Part shown: positions 1 through 22,852 of the stretch, piece after piece | Numbering within the stretch: position 1 is the stretch's first letter | Layout of the letters: every line of letters begins with the position of its first letter | NCBI GenBank assembly: GCA_963920765.1 | Contig: OY987244.1 | Span: forward strand, 18,456,358 to 18,520,357 | Direction of reading: 5' to 3' | DNA length: 64,000 nt | Source: Ulota crispa | Taxonomy: Eukaryota > Streptophyta > Bryopsida > Orthotrichales > Orthotrichaceae | The notes under the pieces: model-generated | What the model was told of the DNA's origin: nothing | Databases searched by the model: none | What the model saw: only the letters and a program-made list of their open reading frames with translations | Made by a program: the position numbers and the translations under genes

Positions 1-66
1 CTTCTCCCAAGGTCTCCTCTTCAAGAGAATCTTGTCTATTCCGTAACTGGTCAGAGCAGAAGTATT

Positions 67-1248
67 TTAAAAAACATCCATCGCAAAATATTGCAGCAGT
101 TTGAGCAAACCTAGGGTTTCCAGAAAATTACTTTTGTAGGGACAGGTGCTAGGAAAGTAGTATTTTGGACGACTACGTTTGCTTCGAATTGGTTCTGGAG
201 TTCCGACTTCAACGATGACGTGCTCTGCTTCTCGAGGTTCACCTCCTTCGACGATGAATCCGTGACGGCGCTTTCGGCTGACTCTCCACAATCCGAACTT
301 GCCCTATTGCTGACATCCTTCAAAAGCAGCATCCTCTTAGAGATTCTACGTGCTCCTACTAGATCTCAGAACTGACATAGAAATCCCTACGGCGCATGCA
401 ATCACTCAAGGCCGCAATCTGCTCTGTACCTCAGACGGGTCCGATGATTGGCTCTCTTCCTCACACGCCGAGCTTCCGCTCGTACCTCGCCCAGAAGTAT
501 CGTCCTCCGGCTTAGCCTCCTGAAACGTGGAGCTTTGCATCCCTCCATCGTATCGGCTCTTGTTGTTTCGTCTCGGGCGATGCATATCCAGGTCGCATTT
601 TGACGTTCTGGATCTCGTCACCACGGCTTCATCAGTGTCCGTCTTGAAACTCCGTGTAGATATCTCGTTGTGCAAGCAGTAGGATTGCCACGAGCTCGCC
701 TGCACCAAAGAATTATTAGTCTCCGAAATCACGATGCGGTATACTTTATCGTTTCAAATTAGCAATAATGCAATTGCAGAGACTGATACTCACTGGTGAT
801 GATGAAATATCTCTACACATGCTAATGTTACTCAGCAGTCCCATGTTCTTATTCCACTCCGGCTCCAACCCTTCCATCAGATTTTTCATGTTCATATTCA
901 AGTACGCTCGTGCTTTCTTCAGTTTCTTATTGCTCGTCTCGTGTACACCTGTAGCAATGAATCATCCACTAATTTGATGCTATAATCGTTGTTGATTAAA
1001 CAAGAGTCATCTAACTTTGAAAATGAAAATATGAATTTAACAATAATGTAGGAAGAGTTGATCACTCTTCAGTAGATGCGAGACGAACCAGCGGAATGAA
1101 AAGACTTTCCTAAAGTCATAGGAAGCATGGAAAGAAGAGCTTCGCAGCGCTTTATGCTGCCTTCAATGCCGGACTCCAAGCTCATGTCAGATTCCATGTC
1201 ATCCCCGGAAATTGCATCTAGAGTTGAGGGAGGTGTAGAGACAACCAT
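67..1248 (-). CDS. Unrecognised four-exon gene, about 273 aa
   Basis: I do not recognise this protein. A continuous frame is obtained from ATG at 1248 with exons 1248-1089, 948-794, 699-430 and 303-67 (stop TAA at 69-67). The introns have GT-AG ends and the phases match, totalling 822 nt. The first exon encodes an acidic, serine-rich start followed by a probable helix (IEGSIKRCEALLSML). Exon 2 encodes a basic and leucine-rich stretch. Exon 3 is highly hydrophilic, rich in Ser, Arg and acidic residues. The last exon is basic (SRKRRHG, RSKRSRP), so nuclear location is conceivable. The donor of intron 1 (GTTCGT) and the acceptor of exon 4 (CAATAG) are only fair. An alternative frame in the last exon gives a Ser/Glu-rich tail. 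The gene may also continue beyond the left edge if the final exon is spliced again. The gene is moderately supported; its function is unknown. Confidence 0.45.
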
Positions 1249-2580
1249 TTTTACACTTCACACAGGCCTTTAAAAAGATTTATGAACGTGAATGCATTTC
1301 AGGCTTCCAAGGGGAACAAAGACCTGCACATCAACATCCGATTCAGTAACTAATTCACCGAATCCAGAGCATGTACAATAGAAATTAAAAGAAATGCACT
1401 GCAACACGTCTCCACATAAAACGTGCATCACTTAATCTACTGCAACAAAAATTTCACAAAAGCTCCTCTTCATAGTTTCCATTAAACTCTCAAGAAACTC
1501 GTCATAATTACATCCCTCTCATCTCAGCATCCTGGCTACATAGCTGAGCATGATCCTCTGTACATACTTTTCTCGCTCACCAATGGAAGAAAAATAGAAC
1601 CGTATAAATAAATTACATGGAAATTTTTGTAAGGCAGGCGGTACGAATATGCTTGAAGGAAAATCCAGTCAAACACTCATATCGAACTAGGTTGCGATCA
1701 TGCTAAATATTGCCAGGCTGCAGTGACTCCATTTCGTTTGCTTCTCATATTTAAAACGTGCACCATCCGATCCACTGAAAAAAGATCCAAACCGGCTCCT
1801 CGTTCACAATCTCCACTGAAATCTTAAGAAAGTCATAACGACACCATGATCCCTTTGATCTCAACCACCGGGCGATATCACCAATCCCGGTCCTCGCCAG
1901 TAGAAAATAACTCAACGTGGAGATTTCTCAAAAGGCTAAGTCCATTTAAAAACATGACGACTTAGCTGCGAGATTGAATGCTTAGGCTACGATGTAGTAA
2001 AAGATGTTTTGATCTGAGGAATGGATCACGGAGGTGGAAGGGGTGCTCGTTGTGGTGAATTCGTAACCGCAGCGGCGGGGGGAGCGATGGCGCCAAACTT
2101 CAAGGCGGGGTGGAGAGCGGAGAGAGACAGGGACAGGTACTGACTTGTCCAGGGACTAGGACTGGTCACTAGTGTATTCCTTCGGCAGTTATTTACCGGT
2201 TCAGCCGGTGAGTGGTTTTCCACACGAACGAGTTGAACCTTACGTGTCCGCATTCTCATTGGCCACGTTCGTTCTGTGGAGAGTTCCTGAGGTGGGGAAC
2301 CCATTCCCGTGGCTTTAATCGGGTATCCCATAACATTGTTAACCTTGGGGTTCCCTTTTGCTCCCCAAACATGAGGATCCCGACCAATGCCATTTGCTGG
2401 CTTTTGCCAAGGACCAATCGACTTTCAGGATTTATAACTAAAATGTCTCGGAGGTATAACGGGAGGAATATCTCGGGGAGGAATAAACCCAAGTGCATAA
2501 TGTTATGCCCATGCCCATCTGCAGAGGTACTGCATCTCTTATAGCATACTACACCTATGTACTTTACACATTTTTGTTAT
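1249..2580. other. Upstream region with a small GC-rich island
   Basis: No convincing coding exon was found. Around 2030-2160 the sequence turns GC-rich with CT-rich runs on the minus strand, which is typical of a 5' leader or promoter. It is oriented correctly to belong to the minus-strand gene ending at 67, but a 0.8-kb leader intron would have to be assumed. The rest is ordinary AT-rich spacer. Confidence 0.3.
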
Positions 2581-2998
2581 GGGAATTGATACATGTACCA
2601 CCCCTTCTTCACTATTCTACCACACCCTACTATATATGGTCAATAGTAACAATATTAAAATAGGTGTGGACCACAAGAAAAACATCACTAATTTGAATAT
2701 ACAACTTGACGCAAAAGATACCATTTTATTTTTACATTTTAGCTCTTACTCCCGGTCATAGTATCAATTTTGAAAAAATTGAATTAAATTAAACATAATT
2801 TTTAATTTTTATTAGATACTATGAGCAAGATTTGAAGCTAAAAAATAAAATGAAAGTTCCAACTTTAATGTCAAGTTGTATCTTCAAAATAGTGATGTTT
2901 TTCTTGTGGTCCAAGCCTATTTTAATGGTGTTAACATTGATCATATATAGTAGGGTGTGGTAGAATAGCAAGAATGGCTAGTATTTGTATCAAATCCC
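2581..2998. mobile_element. MULE-like fold-back element, GGGAATTGATAC family
   Basis: The two halves form an imperfect palindrome of 418 bp. The ends read GGGAATTGATAC on the left and GTATCAAATCCC on the right. An exact 9-bp direct repeat, TTTTGTTAT, flanks the element at 2572-2580 and 2999-3007. Nine-base target duplications are the hallmark of Mutator-like elements, so this is most likely a non-autonomous MULE. It contains no coding capacity. A related copy lies at 34634-35066. Confidence 0.85.
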
Positions 2999-3352
2999 TT
3001 TTGTTATTAGCCCTTAAATGTAGATATGTTCTCATGTATTTGGCATTTGCTACCAACAAGAAGTTTTAATTTGCAACTCACTATAACCACATTGATGTAT
3101 GTTCCAATTTTTTTGTTGATCTCAAACACAATAAAGGTGTAGATCCATTCCCAATATAACAAAAGCACCTTGTAGTGTACTGGTTGCAAAGGGGCTTTTA
3201 GTTGTTTAGGGGGTAAATCACCTTTGACAGGTCGAGGGACACATCTCCTATGTGCCTTAGAAGGCTTTTTATCCATAAGTGACTACATTAAATATTGTGT
3301 TTAGGTTGCCCCACACAAAATTCTTGACATTTTACACTGTATAGATACATTG

Positions 3353-3511
3353 ATAGAAAACTCTAGAATTTTTTCTTGTTTTGGTTGAGTTGATGAGTTC
3401 ACTTTTTTTGTTGATTTAGACAAAAATCTACTGATTATTGGCCAAAATCAACAAAAAAAAAGTGAATTCATCAACTCAACCAAAACAAGAAAAAATTCTA
3501 GAGTTTTCTAT
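3353..3511. repeat. Short near-perfect hairpin (MITE-like)
   Basis: The sequence folds into arms of about 60 bp starting ATAGAAAACTCTAG and ending CTAGAGTTTTCTAT, separated by a loop of about 35 bp. TA is present at both tips but is part of the arms, so the target duplication is not certain. The size and shape fit a small DNA-transposon derivative. Confidence 0.6.
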
Positions 3512-4355
3512 TAGTAATTTCCTCAATTACAATTGATTGTCATTCAGCATTTGGATCCTTGGAAAAACTTAACTAAATAAGACTTCTAAAAGTTGGTTCC
3601 AACAAAACATGCACAAACTGTAACAGTATCTTGTATCATAAACTTTATGAAATCATTTAGAAGGTTTGTTAAAATTTGTTGGCCTAGAAAATTAAATAAA
3701 AAGCTACCATTTGCAGTATTTTTTTCCTAGATACAAATATAATATTTGATGGAGAATTTTTTTTTTTGTCATCATGCAGTATTTAAAACTTAAAAACTCG
3801 ACAATGGCCGTCTATCACAGCTTTTCTAATTTCATAAAGAAAGAATTTTGATTTACAAAACTTTGTAAATTCCTCAAAAATTAAACCCCAAGTTTTGACT
3901 TTTTTACTTTTTATACCTATTTTCTGCACCACACTGTGTCCAAAAAAATAATTAGAATGCTCTAAGCAATACTGATTATATTGAATCAAATCATTAAAAG
4001 AAAAATGCTTTTACAAAAAATATTGTTGTTACACGCGTGCAGGTAACATCAATATGCCTTCAGCAAATTCCACACCACCATTACTTACTTCTTAACGAAA
4101 GATCTATGCCCATTTAGTTGCATATCAAAGTTCTTCATTTTGTATGCTCCCATTCAGCAACTACATGTGAATGTAATTTTAATTTTTGATTTTTAGAGAA
4201 GCAAACATCTTTTTTTTTGTAAATAAAATAAAATTTTAAGATTTTCTTTATGAAAATCTGAAGTTATCATGAATTTTTGAAAAAATGAAAATACTTTTTG
4301 TTGTACACAAAATAAACTAAATGTCTTTGGGTAGTTCATTATAGGCTTGCTTTGG

Positions 4356-4737
4356 GGTCTTGATATGGCCACCTCTATTTTTGATACTGTCACCCCCTTG
4401 TTTAACATCATTGTTCAATTATTACTTGTTTTGGGGATAAATTTTTATTATTTTAAATTTAGACTTAAACATGTATTAAATCAAGTGGTTTTTTGTTGGT
4501 GTTTTTTAAAATGATAAACTGCAATCAAACTTTTTGATAAAAATATAATAGAGTTTTATCTTTTCTCATCAAATTTTTTATTGCAATTTATCATTTTGAA
4601 AACACCAACAAAAAATCACTTGGTTTTATACATATTTAAGTTTTTTTTTTAAATCATTCCCACAAATAAGTAATAATTGAACAATGATGCAAAAATGGGG
4701 GTGGGGTATCAAAAAAGGGGGTGGCAGTATCAAGACC
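4356..4737. mobile_element. Fold-back element ending GGTCTTGATA / TATCAAGACC
   Basis: Inverted arms span about 382 bp. The outer part carries blocks such as TCAATTATTACTTGTTTTGG facing its complement, and inner arms contain AACACCAACAAAAAATCAC. The heptamer TTGCTTT occurs beside both ends (4347-4353 and 4739-4745), which could be a decayed 9-bp target duplication of MULE type. No coding capacity. Confidence 0.6.
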
Positions 4738-5243
4738 TTTGCTTTATGGTGTAGAGCATCATGGTGTGAATCAAATTTTTGTATCATTTGTATCATTTTA
4801 TAACTATGAATTTTGCAAACAATGATTTTAAACACAAACTTCAATTGGCAATGAGTGAGGTGTTCAAGTTTTGGAATTCTTAGCATTTTCAAATTGGAGT
4901 AACGACCAAAGTGGATAACCTTCAATTTTGAGTTGGTCTCAAATTTTAAAAATATGATTCCCATAAACTAAATACAAATCAAGAGCTAGAAGCTACAAGT
5001 TGCAAAAGTACACAAAAAATTAATTTCTTGTAACCCCTTTGTATAAATTTTTCTTGCATAAAAAATGCATCAGTATCACAGTTATTAGGCAATTTCCAAC
5101 ACCATCTAAGCAACTCCACTCAAAATCTTTCCAAAGTAAGGATTGACGTATGAAAACGTTGTTTCATCACAAATGAAAAATATTTAAAAATCATCCAATT
5201 GCCACGTACTAACGTTACTGGTATTAAGGAGTTAAAAAGCATC

Positions 5244-6141
5244 TTAACCCCTAAAGGACCAAAGTCCCTTCGGGGACTTTTGAGGTTTTTGGGTAGGTTT
5301 GTGTGACCTCAATTTTTTACATGATTTTTTAAAACTTTTTATGAGTGTGTAGGAATGTATAAGGTTTGTGGGATGCAAAAAATCATGTGATTATGTCACA
5401 CGGTTGAAAAGTTATGGGTTGTTTTTGGTCAAAAGTAGTTGGAGGGGCAGCTTAGGCAAGGGAGAAAATATTGACTTTGGAGGAGAGGGAGTAAGGAGGG
5501 GGTTGCCACATGTTGTTTTGGTGGTCCCCATTATTTCATTATTGCCCCCTTTCATTTCCAATTAGGAGGTCAAATTGGACTTTGGGAGCTTCTAAATTTT
5601 ACAAATTTTGAGTTTTTTAATTTTTTTAATTTTTTTTAACATTTGAAATATATGTTTATCTTCAAACATACCGTTTGGATTTTCCATATCTAAAAACATG
5701 TGGTGGAAAACTTCACTCAAAAATGTCATAGTGTATTTGCAAAACTTGTCATATAGTGGCTTTGCAATATTTTTTAGGATGTGTTCTGTGTCTTTGATTG
5801 CTTTGAAAATTGGTGTACGATGGTTTGACTTGATTACTTATAAGATAAAATTACAAATTCAAGGTCTGCAGTGCAAAAAAATCAGCAAATGGTGGACAAA
5901 GCCATCTAAAATTTTGGGCACAATGGAAAGAAAAACTTTTCCCTTCAGATGCTCATAATTTTCAATCCATACGGTCAAATGTCACGAAATTTGTAGTGAT
6001 TATTTTCCTACAAGTGCATTACAAGATCCTATGGTTGGATTTTCAAGAACAACATTTTGTTGAAACTTTTGATGAACGCTGCAATAGGGGCAGTTTTGAG
6101 TGGTTTTTGGCAGAAAATGGCCTTGGTAGTTTAGGGGTCAA
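5244..6141. mobile_element. TTAA-flanked element (piggyBac-like ends), 0.9 kb
   Basis: The left end reads TTAA followed by CCCCTAAAGGACC. The right end reads GGTAGTTTAGGGG followed by TCAA, a one-base decay of TTAA. Near the right end it shares AAGATCCTATGGTTGGATTT with the element at 49503-50452, so the two are copies of one family. Both also share a similar subterminal region just inside the left end. Short open frames inside show no recognisable transposase, so this is a non-autonomous or degraded copy. Confidence 0.6.
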
Positions 6142-6289
6142 TAAAAAGGCATTAGTACTCTTTGAAACATTTGTTACAATATATGCAATGTACACAATCA
6201 ACTTTGGTGATCTATTTTGTTCACCAACAATCCTTCAATCAAGTGGAGTTTTGAAACCAAATGGCAATCAAGTACACATGACATGAATA

Positions 6290-6616
6290 AGTTAGGAAGC
6301 TCATAAACCGCCCAAGCTCTAAAATTGCCCACCTTCTCAAATATATTTCATTTGTAAATGTTATTTTTCATATGTTTCAATAATGTACAAGTAGTGTACA
6401 CTTGAGGAGGTGGGCAATTTCAGATCTCTATGCCACTTCAACTTCAAAAGTTTGTAATTAATTCCCCCAAAACTTCAAAACATATGAAACAACTTGAATT
6501 AAATGCCAATTTCTCTTAACTTTCAAGAAAAAATTACTGAAAAATATTTCAAGAAGTTTCACCTCCCCAAAATTTAGTTTCAGCCCATAGATGGTTGATT
6601 TGTGAGCCTCCTACCT
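6290..6616. mobile_element. MITE, AGGTAGGAGGCTCATAAACC family, copy 1
   Basis: The ends read AGTTAGGAAGCTCATAAACC on the left and GAGCCTCCTACCT on the right. The inner sequence, including CACTTCAACTTCAAAA and CACCTCCCCAAAATT, is shared with the copy at 33053-33367. TA precedes the left end; the right flank is AA, so the target duplication is decayed here. Other copies show TA on both sides, pointing to a Tc1/mariner-like family. Confidence 0.75.
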
Positions 6617-7351
6617 AAGCAATATTTGAGTTAGTTATAAGCAAATGCCACTGCAGCTTCTTCTATTCAATCTGCTTATCAAAAGACGACTCAAATTGCG
6701 TAGCAATCTAGTGAGACTCATAGAATCAAAGCACACTACTTTTTTCAAGTGTGAGTTGTTATAGCAAAAAAAGTTTCAAAAAAGTTAAATCAAAAATTGC
6801 TAAAATCAGAGTGATGCTTCGAATGATTTTTTTTTGCATTGTCATTAAATCAACCTTGCCTTAATCCTATTTAATCCAGTTTTTGTGAATCATAGCAAAT
6901 CTCCATGTTCTTGTATTTTTTTTGTAATTAACAAACAAGGCTTTGGTATCTTCTTCCAAGTCTTCCATTCAACATCTCTTGAAGCATTTTGTAGTGTGTT
7001 ATTGCATAATCCCACTTTTCTATTTACTTTTAAAACTTTTGATGCCTTTGTTGTACATGTCATTTCCAACCCCAATAGACAATGACTAAGTGCATGCATG
7101 CTGTATTTCCTAAGCAATAAATTCCTCTTCACAACCTTATCTTGAAAATTTTAAGATTGTAAAAAGTAAAATAAAATTGCAACCTCTATTGTGCTTTTAC
7201 ATTTTACAATAAGAAACATAATATCTATTTTCATCTTTGTCAAAATTGGCTTCACTATGCCACTTCTATCTCAAAAACTTCACTATACAAAAGCATAGAT
7301 AAGAGAATTTACATTTAATGTATTGAAAAATCTACAAACTTGCTAGGTTGT

Positions 7352-7582
7352 TTAACCCCTGAAGGGCCCATGGGCTCTAGAGATACGATACCAAATACGG
7401 TTGCAACCAATATTCAGAAGTTTGAATTAGTTGGAAATTAAATGTTACAACCATACATGTTGAAGGGTTGTACAATGGTGGGTGCATAATTTTTTTGGAA
7501 AGCCCTCACAGCAGCTCAAATACGGTTATACATACCGTCATACATACAACCACAGATGGCCAATGGGCCATTCAAGAGTTAA
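7352..7582. mobile_element. Small TTAA-flanked MITE
   Basis: The left end is TTAA-CCCCTGAAGGGCCCATGG and the right end is the imperfect complement CCAATGGGCCATTCAAGAG-TTAA. The interior is about 220 bp with no coding capacity. The intact TTAA on both sides and the CCC start match the group at 5244, 38387 and 49503. Confidence 0.6.
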
Positions 7583-9551
7583 ACTGTGCTGCAACAAATG
7601 TCTATACGGGTGCACTCACTTCTTCAATCCCAACTCAAACCTAGATGTTTTTGGTAGAAATTTACCCTTGATCAAATGATGTAAATCTATATTTTCATTT
7701 GGCCTTACACATCTTTGTTTTATGAATTTAGTTAATTTCTTTCATGCTTGCTTCTCCAAAGTTAACACTTGCATACGTTAAATCATTTGTTGAGGCCAAT
7801 GTACAAACTCAACGGCACATCAATAAATCATGAAAGCACTACATTGCATATTAAATATCTATATCATAAGTTCATAGCAAGATTGCCCAAAATTGTTTCC
7901 AAAATAGATGAAATAATTGGGAAATTATTTTTCAAAATCAAAATTATTTTTACATAAAAAAACAAAGAATTTCAAGTAAATTTCACAAAACTGAACTCAA
8001 TACTCGGAAAATTATTAATCATTTGTCTTGGTTGCGGTGAATTTACTATTCACCTATAGTGGTCACCCACCTACCAAATAAGTTCAATTCAAGTAGGCAG
8101 TTTGTGATTGCAATCAAGAGAACACAAGGAAAAATACCTACATCTATTGCAGATGAATGTAGCTCATGCAACTCAATAATAAAATCCAAACAATCTTTGA
8201 ATGCACAAGCACGTCTAAAACAATAAATAAAAGCTCACTCTTACATATTCTTTTTTATTTTGACCCCAAGTGAATGTTATTATATGCAAACAAAACCTCA
8301 ACAACTAGAATTGGTCATTGATCATTGGATTTGGCTACTGGTTACTTGTTAGTAGCATGATTGGTGGCATAAAATCTACCTTTTAGAGGAGACAATAAAA
8401 GGAGCTCTTAATATCCATGTCTTAGGTCCTCTTTACATTAGAGGCAAAAAAACAATCATGGAGAGTAAAACTTTGAACCCCGCAGAAGGCCCTTTCAAAG
8501 TCTCAAAAAGGATCCTAAAACATGTACTTATTGCAACAAACAAATCACTAATCCTCTAATTTTGTCCATCCTTTGAGTTCAATGCAATCACAAAAATTAT
8601 ACTAATGTGCCCTCAAATGTGCCATCTCAATAGGACAAAGATGTGGGTACAATAGAACCATTAATTACATTTTACTCTATTTGTATACATGAGTGAAGTA
8701 CTTGGATAGTAATTAGTGAGTTCATTTATGTATTTTATCAATGCAATGCCTTTTTGTATTATTTTAGATTGTGCATGTGGATAAGGTCCTTCATACAAGG
8801 ATTAGATTACCATTTTCTATTCATGGTTTTGGGATACACAATAGGAAGAACATAGGAGGTAGAGACACTTCACGTACACACTTTCTAATGTACCCAGCCT
8901 AAGCTCAATAAATGTTAAGAGTTTCAACCCCTCAAGGGCCTTGTGGATGGTTCATAATTTTGCTACTGTTTTAGTCAATGAAAACTATGGAAATTGAGAA
9001 GATCAAGTAATACCACTTTATATTTGAATTTCCTTTGAAGGACAAGAAAAATAAGAAATGAAGTGAATATCAATTTTGTCCTTTGTTTCATTGAAAGTGC
9101 TCAATTCTTGAATCCCTTGAATTATTGTCATGCCCATCAAAAGAGGTAGGCCTAATTAAAAATTTGGGACCTTTTGGCCAAAATCCTTACAACCTATCTA
9201 TTTCATTTTTTATATATTTTCTTAGGAGATATATTAAGAAAATAAAATATAGAATTGAGACCCATCTCACTTTACATTACAACCAATGGCCATTACCTCC
9301 AAAAGCCAACCTTTGAAGAAAAAGCCATAAGCTTAGCATGTGATGTAAATTTTTTTCATGGCTTCTCACCTAGTACAGTGTAAAGAGAGCCTTAGAAACA
9401 TGTGTAACAAAGGCATCCCCAACACATACTCCATTCACAATAAGCTTATCCCTTAGGGCAAACGTTGTTATTACTATGGGCTTTCCACATGTCAACCAAG
9501 TTCTGAAAAGGAGCTTTTCTTTGACATGCGCAATCTTCCCTAAAATTAAAA
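7583..9551. other. AT-rich spacer without a recognised gene
   Basis: I see no exon chain, RNA gene or complete element here. At 8928-8945 there is a solitary sequence TTCAACCCCTCAAGGGCC resembling a left end of the TTAA group, but no matching right end was found. Confidence 0.5.
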
Positions 9552-10255
9552 GGGAAAACTTGATGAATACCCCTGAAGTTTGTGATATTTGTACAAATGC
9601 CCCTAGCTATTCAAAAATTGCACAAATATCCTTGGACCATAATTTTGAGGTTTTTGTTTTTTGTGCATATCACTTTCTTCTCTCTTTGTATGCATGCATA
9701 ACATGAAAAAAGTAGGGAATGACTAGCGAGACCCTAGTTGCTAAGTGTACACCCTCTATAACCCAACCTATTAAATTTGAGATAATTATTATGTTGAAAT
9801 ATGAAATAAAATCAAAACAATATTTTAGCGCACATTTGCATCTACAAGCATTGCAAACATACAACAAATATGTTTAGTTTGTGACATGGTCAAGAGTTAA
9901 ACTTATAATGAAGGGAGTGACTCTAGTTTAACTCTTGATCATGTCACAAATGAGACATATTTGTTGTATGTTTGCAGCACTTGTAAATGCAAATGTGCAC
10001 TAAAATATTGTTTTGATTTTATTTCATATTTCAACATAATAATGATCTCAAATTTAATAGGTTGGGCTTTAGAGGGTGTACACTTAGCAACTGGAGTCTC
10101 CCTAGTCATTCCCAAAAAATAATGTGCACACAAAGAAAGAAGAAAGAGGATTGCACAACAAAACAAATGGTCCAAGGGTATATATGCAATTTCTGAAAAA
10201 CCAGGGACATTTGTACAAACACTGCAAATTTCCGAGGTATCCATCAAATTTTCTC
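9552..10255. mobile_element. MULE-like fold-back element, GGGAAAA-GATACCCC family, copy 1
   Basis: This is a palindrome of 704 bp with ends GGGAAAACTTGATGAATACC and the complement of GAGAAAATTTGATGGATACC. The flanks AAATTAAAA (9543-9551) and AAACTAAAA (10256-10264) agree at 8 of 9 positions, as expected for an aged MULE target duplication. Terminal sequences contain spaced repeats of an ACAAATRYCCC type. Short open frames at both ends (both reading MxTxEVC-like) are only the terminal repeats and are not genes. The element ends about 335 bp upstream of the ECA3 start codon. Confidence 0.85.
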
Positions 10256-10590
10256 AAACTAAAATACAACCAGCCATGAAAGCCTAGTACAGCTATACAG
10301 GCTCTTATTTTGAGGGAGTTTGGAATAAAGGTCCATCCAATCATCCACGCCATCCGGGGGCCCTAATTTTTTTTCCTTCACAGCTTCAGCCAAAGCCGTG
10401 GAACTGGAGCCTCAAAGCGTTCAAACCTTCGTCGTCGTCGTCGCAGAGCATCCGTCTTCGTCCGGGATCACCTGTCTGGCGCCCTCCCTCCGTCGCCTTT
10501 GCAAGATCTCCCATCGCCGAGCCCTCACTCAATCCTCTCGCCCCTTTCCTTTCCTTTGATGATGTGAGGGCGACGTCCACGAGCGACGCC

Positions 10591-20777
<10,187 letters not shown>

Positions 20778-21813
20778 CTGCTTCCTTTTAAAACTAGAAA
20801 TTTAATTAGCAGATAATGAAGCATGTTTTTTGCGAATTTCATACTCACGGCGTAGATTTTCAGCTCAGATCAGGCTTACGGTAGGTTTGTAACATCAGAA
20901 AAGCTCTTGAATATTAACCATTCTTTTCCTGCCAACATCGATAAGATTGTTGTCTGGAGCGCATCTTCGATTGCTTACACTTTGTAGAGTCTACGAGCTA
21001 CAGAGTCTTTGAAGATGATCTCTCATTCTTGGAAAGTCCTCTCTCATTTTTGTTTTCATCAGGGCCCGAACCAACCGAAATACCTTTGCAAGTATGTGGG
21101 CTGAAGGGTTTCCGATCTTTGATTCTTATGGGCGACATCCGTTGCGTTGGAAAAATGAATGTCACACCCAGGCTGAGTGAAAGAGCCACAAAGGTGGAGG
21201 TGATTATTCACAAGCCATTCAAAGAGGCAGTTGACACATTGTCTAAGTCTTGGTCCACTTAGAAATGTTTGACATGATAACACTTCTTGAAAAAATTGGC
21301 TTCAACAAAATGGAACCTTTTTAATTAATTGGGTACAACAAAAGTGTAATCCCAACTTGAGAGACTAAGTCCCAACAATTATCTATCTATCTATGCCTCC
21401 ATTGTCTCTATGTCACTCAATATAACTTTGTATATAACTTTTTATTAATACCAAAAGTTTGATGTTCTTTTACTATAAAGCATTGGATGTTAAGCATTAG
21501 GTGTCTATCCGTCACTCAAAATTTGTAATTCAAAAGGAGATGAAGGAAAGGAAGAGATAGGGAAAATGAAGGTGAAAATTACCTCAATAATCTACAGTAA
21601 TTAAATGAGATACGATGCAAAGCACGTGCAAGGCATATTTGTTTTACTTAAAAATTTCAAGTGCTTTTTTTCTTTTGACCCAATAGTTGGGATTTGGGAA
21701 CTCACATTGTTCTAGGACTTGGAGGGCTGGGACTTGGGACGTGGTGGGAAATATGAACCGCCCCAAAGCTTGCCGACTTAAGAGTGGGCCGGTGACTGAT
21801 TAAAGAAAGCTAA
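20778..21813. other. ECA3 3' region and spacer
   Basis: The first few hundred bases are probably the 3' untranslated part of ECA3. Open frames at 21029-21262 overlap on both strands without family resemblance or splice context, so I did not call a gene. A short ATCT repeat lies near 21383. Confidence 0.4.
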
Positions 21814-22255
21814 GAGCATCATCAATGTGTACACTCGGAAAGAGACGGCCTACATTTTGCTTGGTGAGAGCCACTTTAGCAAGAAGTTTAGGGATTTTTA
21901 GGGCTCCAATGTCGTTGCCACAATCGAACCTGACCCCAGTAAAACCACCTCTTGGAGCGGTATGTTGTCTCGTTTTCTTGTGCTCTAGGTAATTTTCTTA
22001 ATGCCCATTGCATTTGCTGACAGAATGACACGTTGCTTGTGATAACTTAAAATAGCTTGCAATAGCCTGCAATTTCCCAGCAACAACTTGCAAGTACTTA
22101 CATTCTTCTACTACCGTGCTTGAATCTGCAACGGGAGTTGCGTCAACATTGGAAAGATCCAGCCGGTGAAAAAAGTTGCATACTTAAGGGACAGGGAGCT
22201 ACGCAGGACCGGCTACTTCCAAGTCCCATTCCCAGTGTACACATTGATGATGCTC
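21814..22255. mobile_element. PIF/Harbinger-like MITE upstream of CRD1
   Basis: Terminal inverted repeats read GAGCATCATCAATGTG on the left and CACATTGATGATGCTC on the right, flanked on both sides by TAA (21811-21813 and 22256-22258). A 3-bp TAA/TTA duplication is the PIF/Harbinger signature. The 442-bp interior has no transposase. It lies about 600 bp upstream of the CRD1 start codon and may contribute to that gene's upstream region. Confidence 0.85.
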
Positions 22256-22852
22256 TAACGGAGCCCGGCAACTCCACCCGGCCATCAGTGCTGCAATCAA
22301 TATCCTCCAAATGAAGATGTCCTCACTAGAAATCTAGGAACTATGCTGAAATCCATGCTCTAAACTTCGACTTCCCAAGATGGCTAGAAATCTAGCCCCT
22401 CCTTCAAAATTCTTTCATCTATCGTCACTACTGTCGATTCTCCAGATTACTCCGTATTACTTCACATCTGCCAGTTGGATTGGTAGATATCGAAAATCAA
22501 CCAGATTATCTCGGAAGCATGTCAGGGAGAGACATGTTCGACTGTGAGCCACCAGCTCCGAGCAGAGTGCCGGGGCCCGTTCCGATCCCCGACCCTCGCC
22601 AAATCTCTTGCCCAATTGGCTGGCAAGTGATGCCGGATTCGCCTTATCCACACCCCCGCCTGCCCCCAAATCCCAAATCCTTACCTCGCCTCTCCGGCAC
22701 TCCCACTTTGAAAATCCCACCTCCCCAACCCAGCTGCTGAGATAGACAGACACAGCCTTGTTTGCTCCGCCTAGGGCGTCCTCACTCACATTCCCATCAG
22801 TCGGTGCAGCAACAGGCAATCGCACTCCTCGGAATTGGTGACGACGACGACA

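Noticed and set aside
2026-2331. Minus-strand frame in the GC-rich island and a plus-strand start at 2089
   Set aside because: Opposing short frames in a GC-rich leader-like region; no downstream exons connect in either direction.
3353-3511. Assignment of the 159-bp hairpin to a mariner-like family because of TA at both tips
   Set aside because: The TA is part of the palindrome and would appear by symmetry, so it is not evidence of a target duplication.
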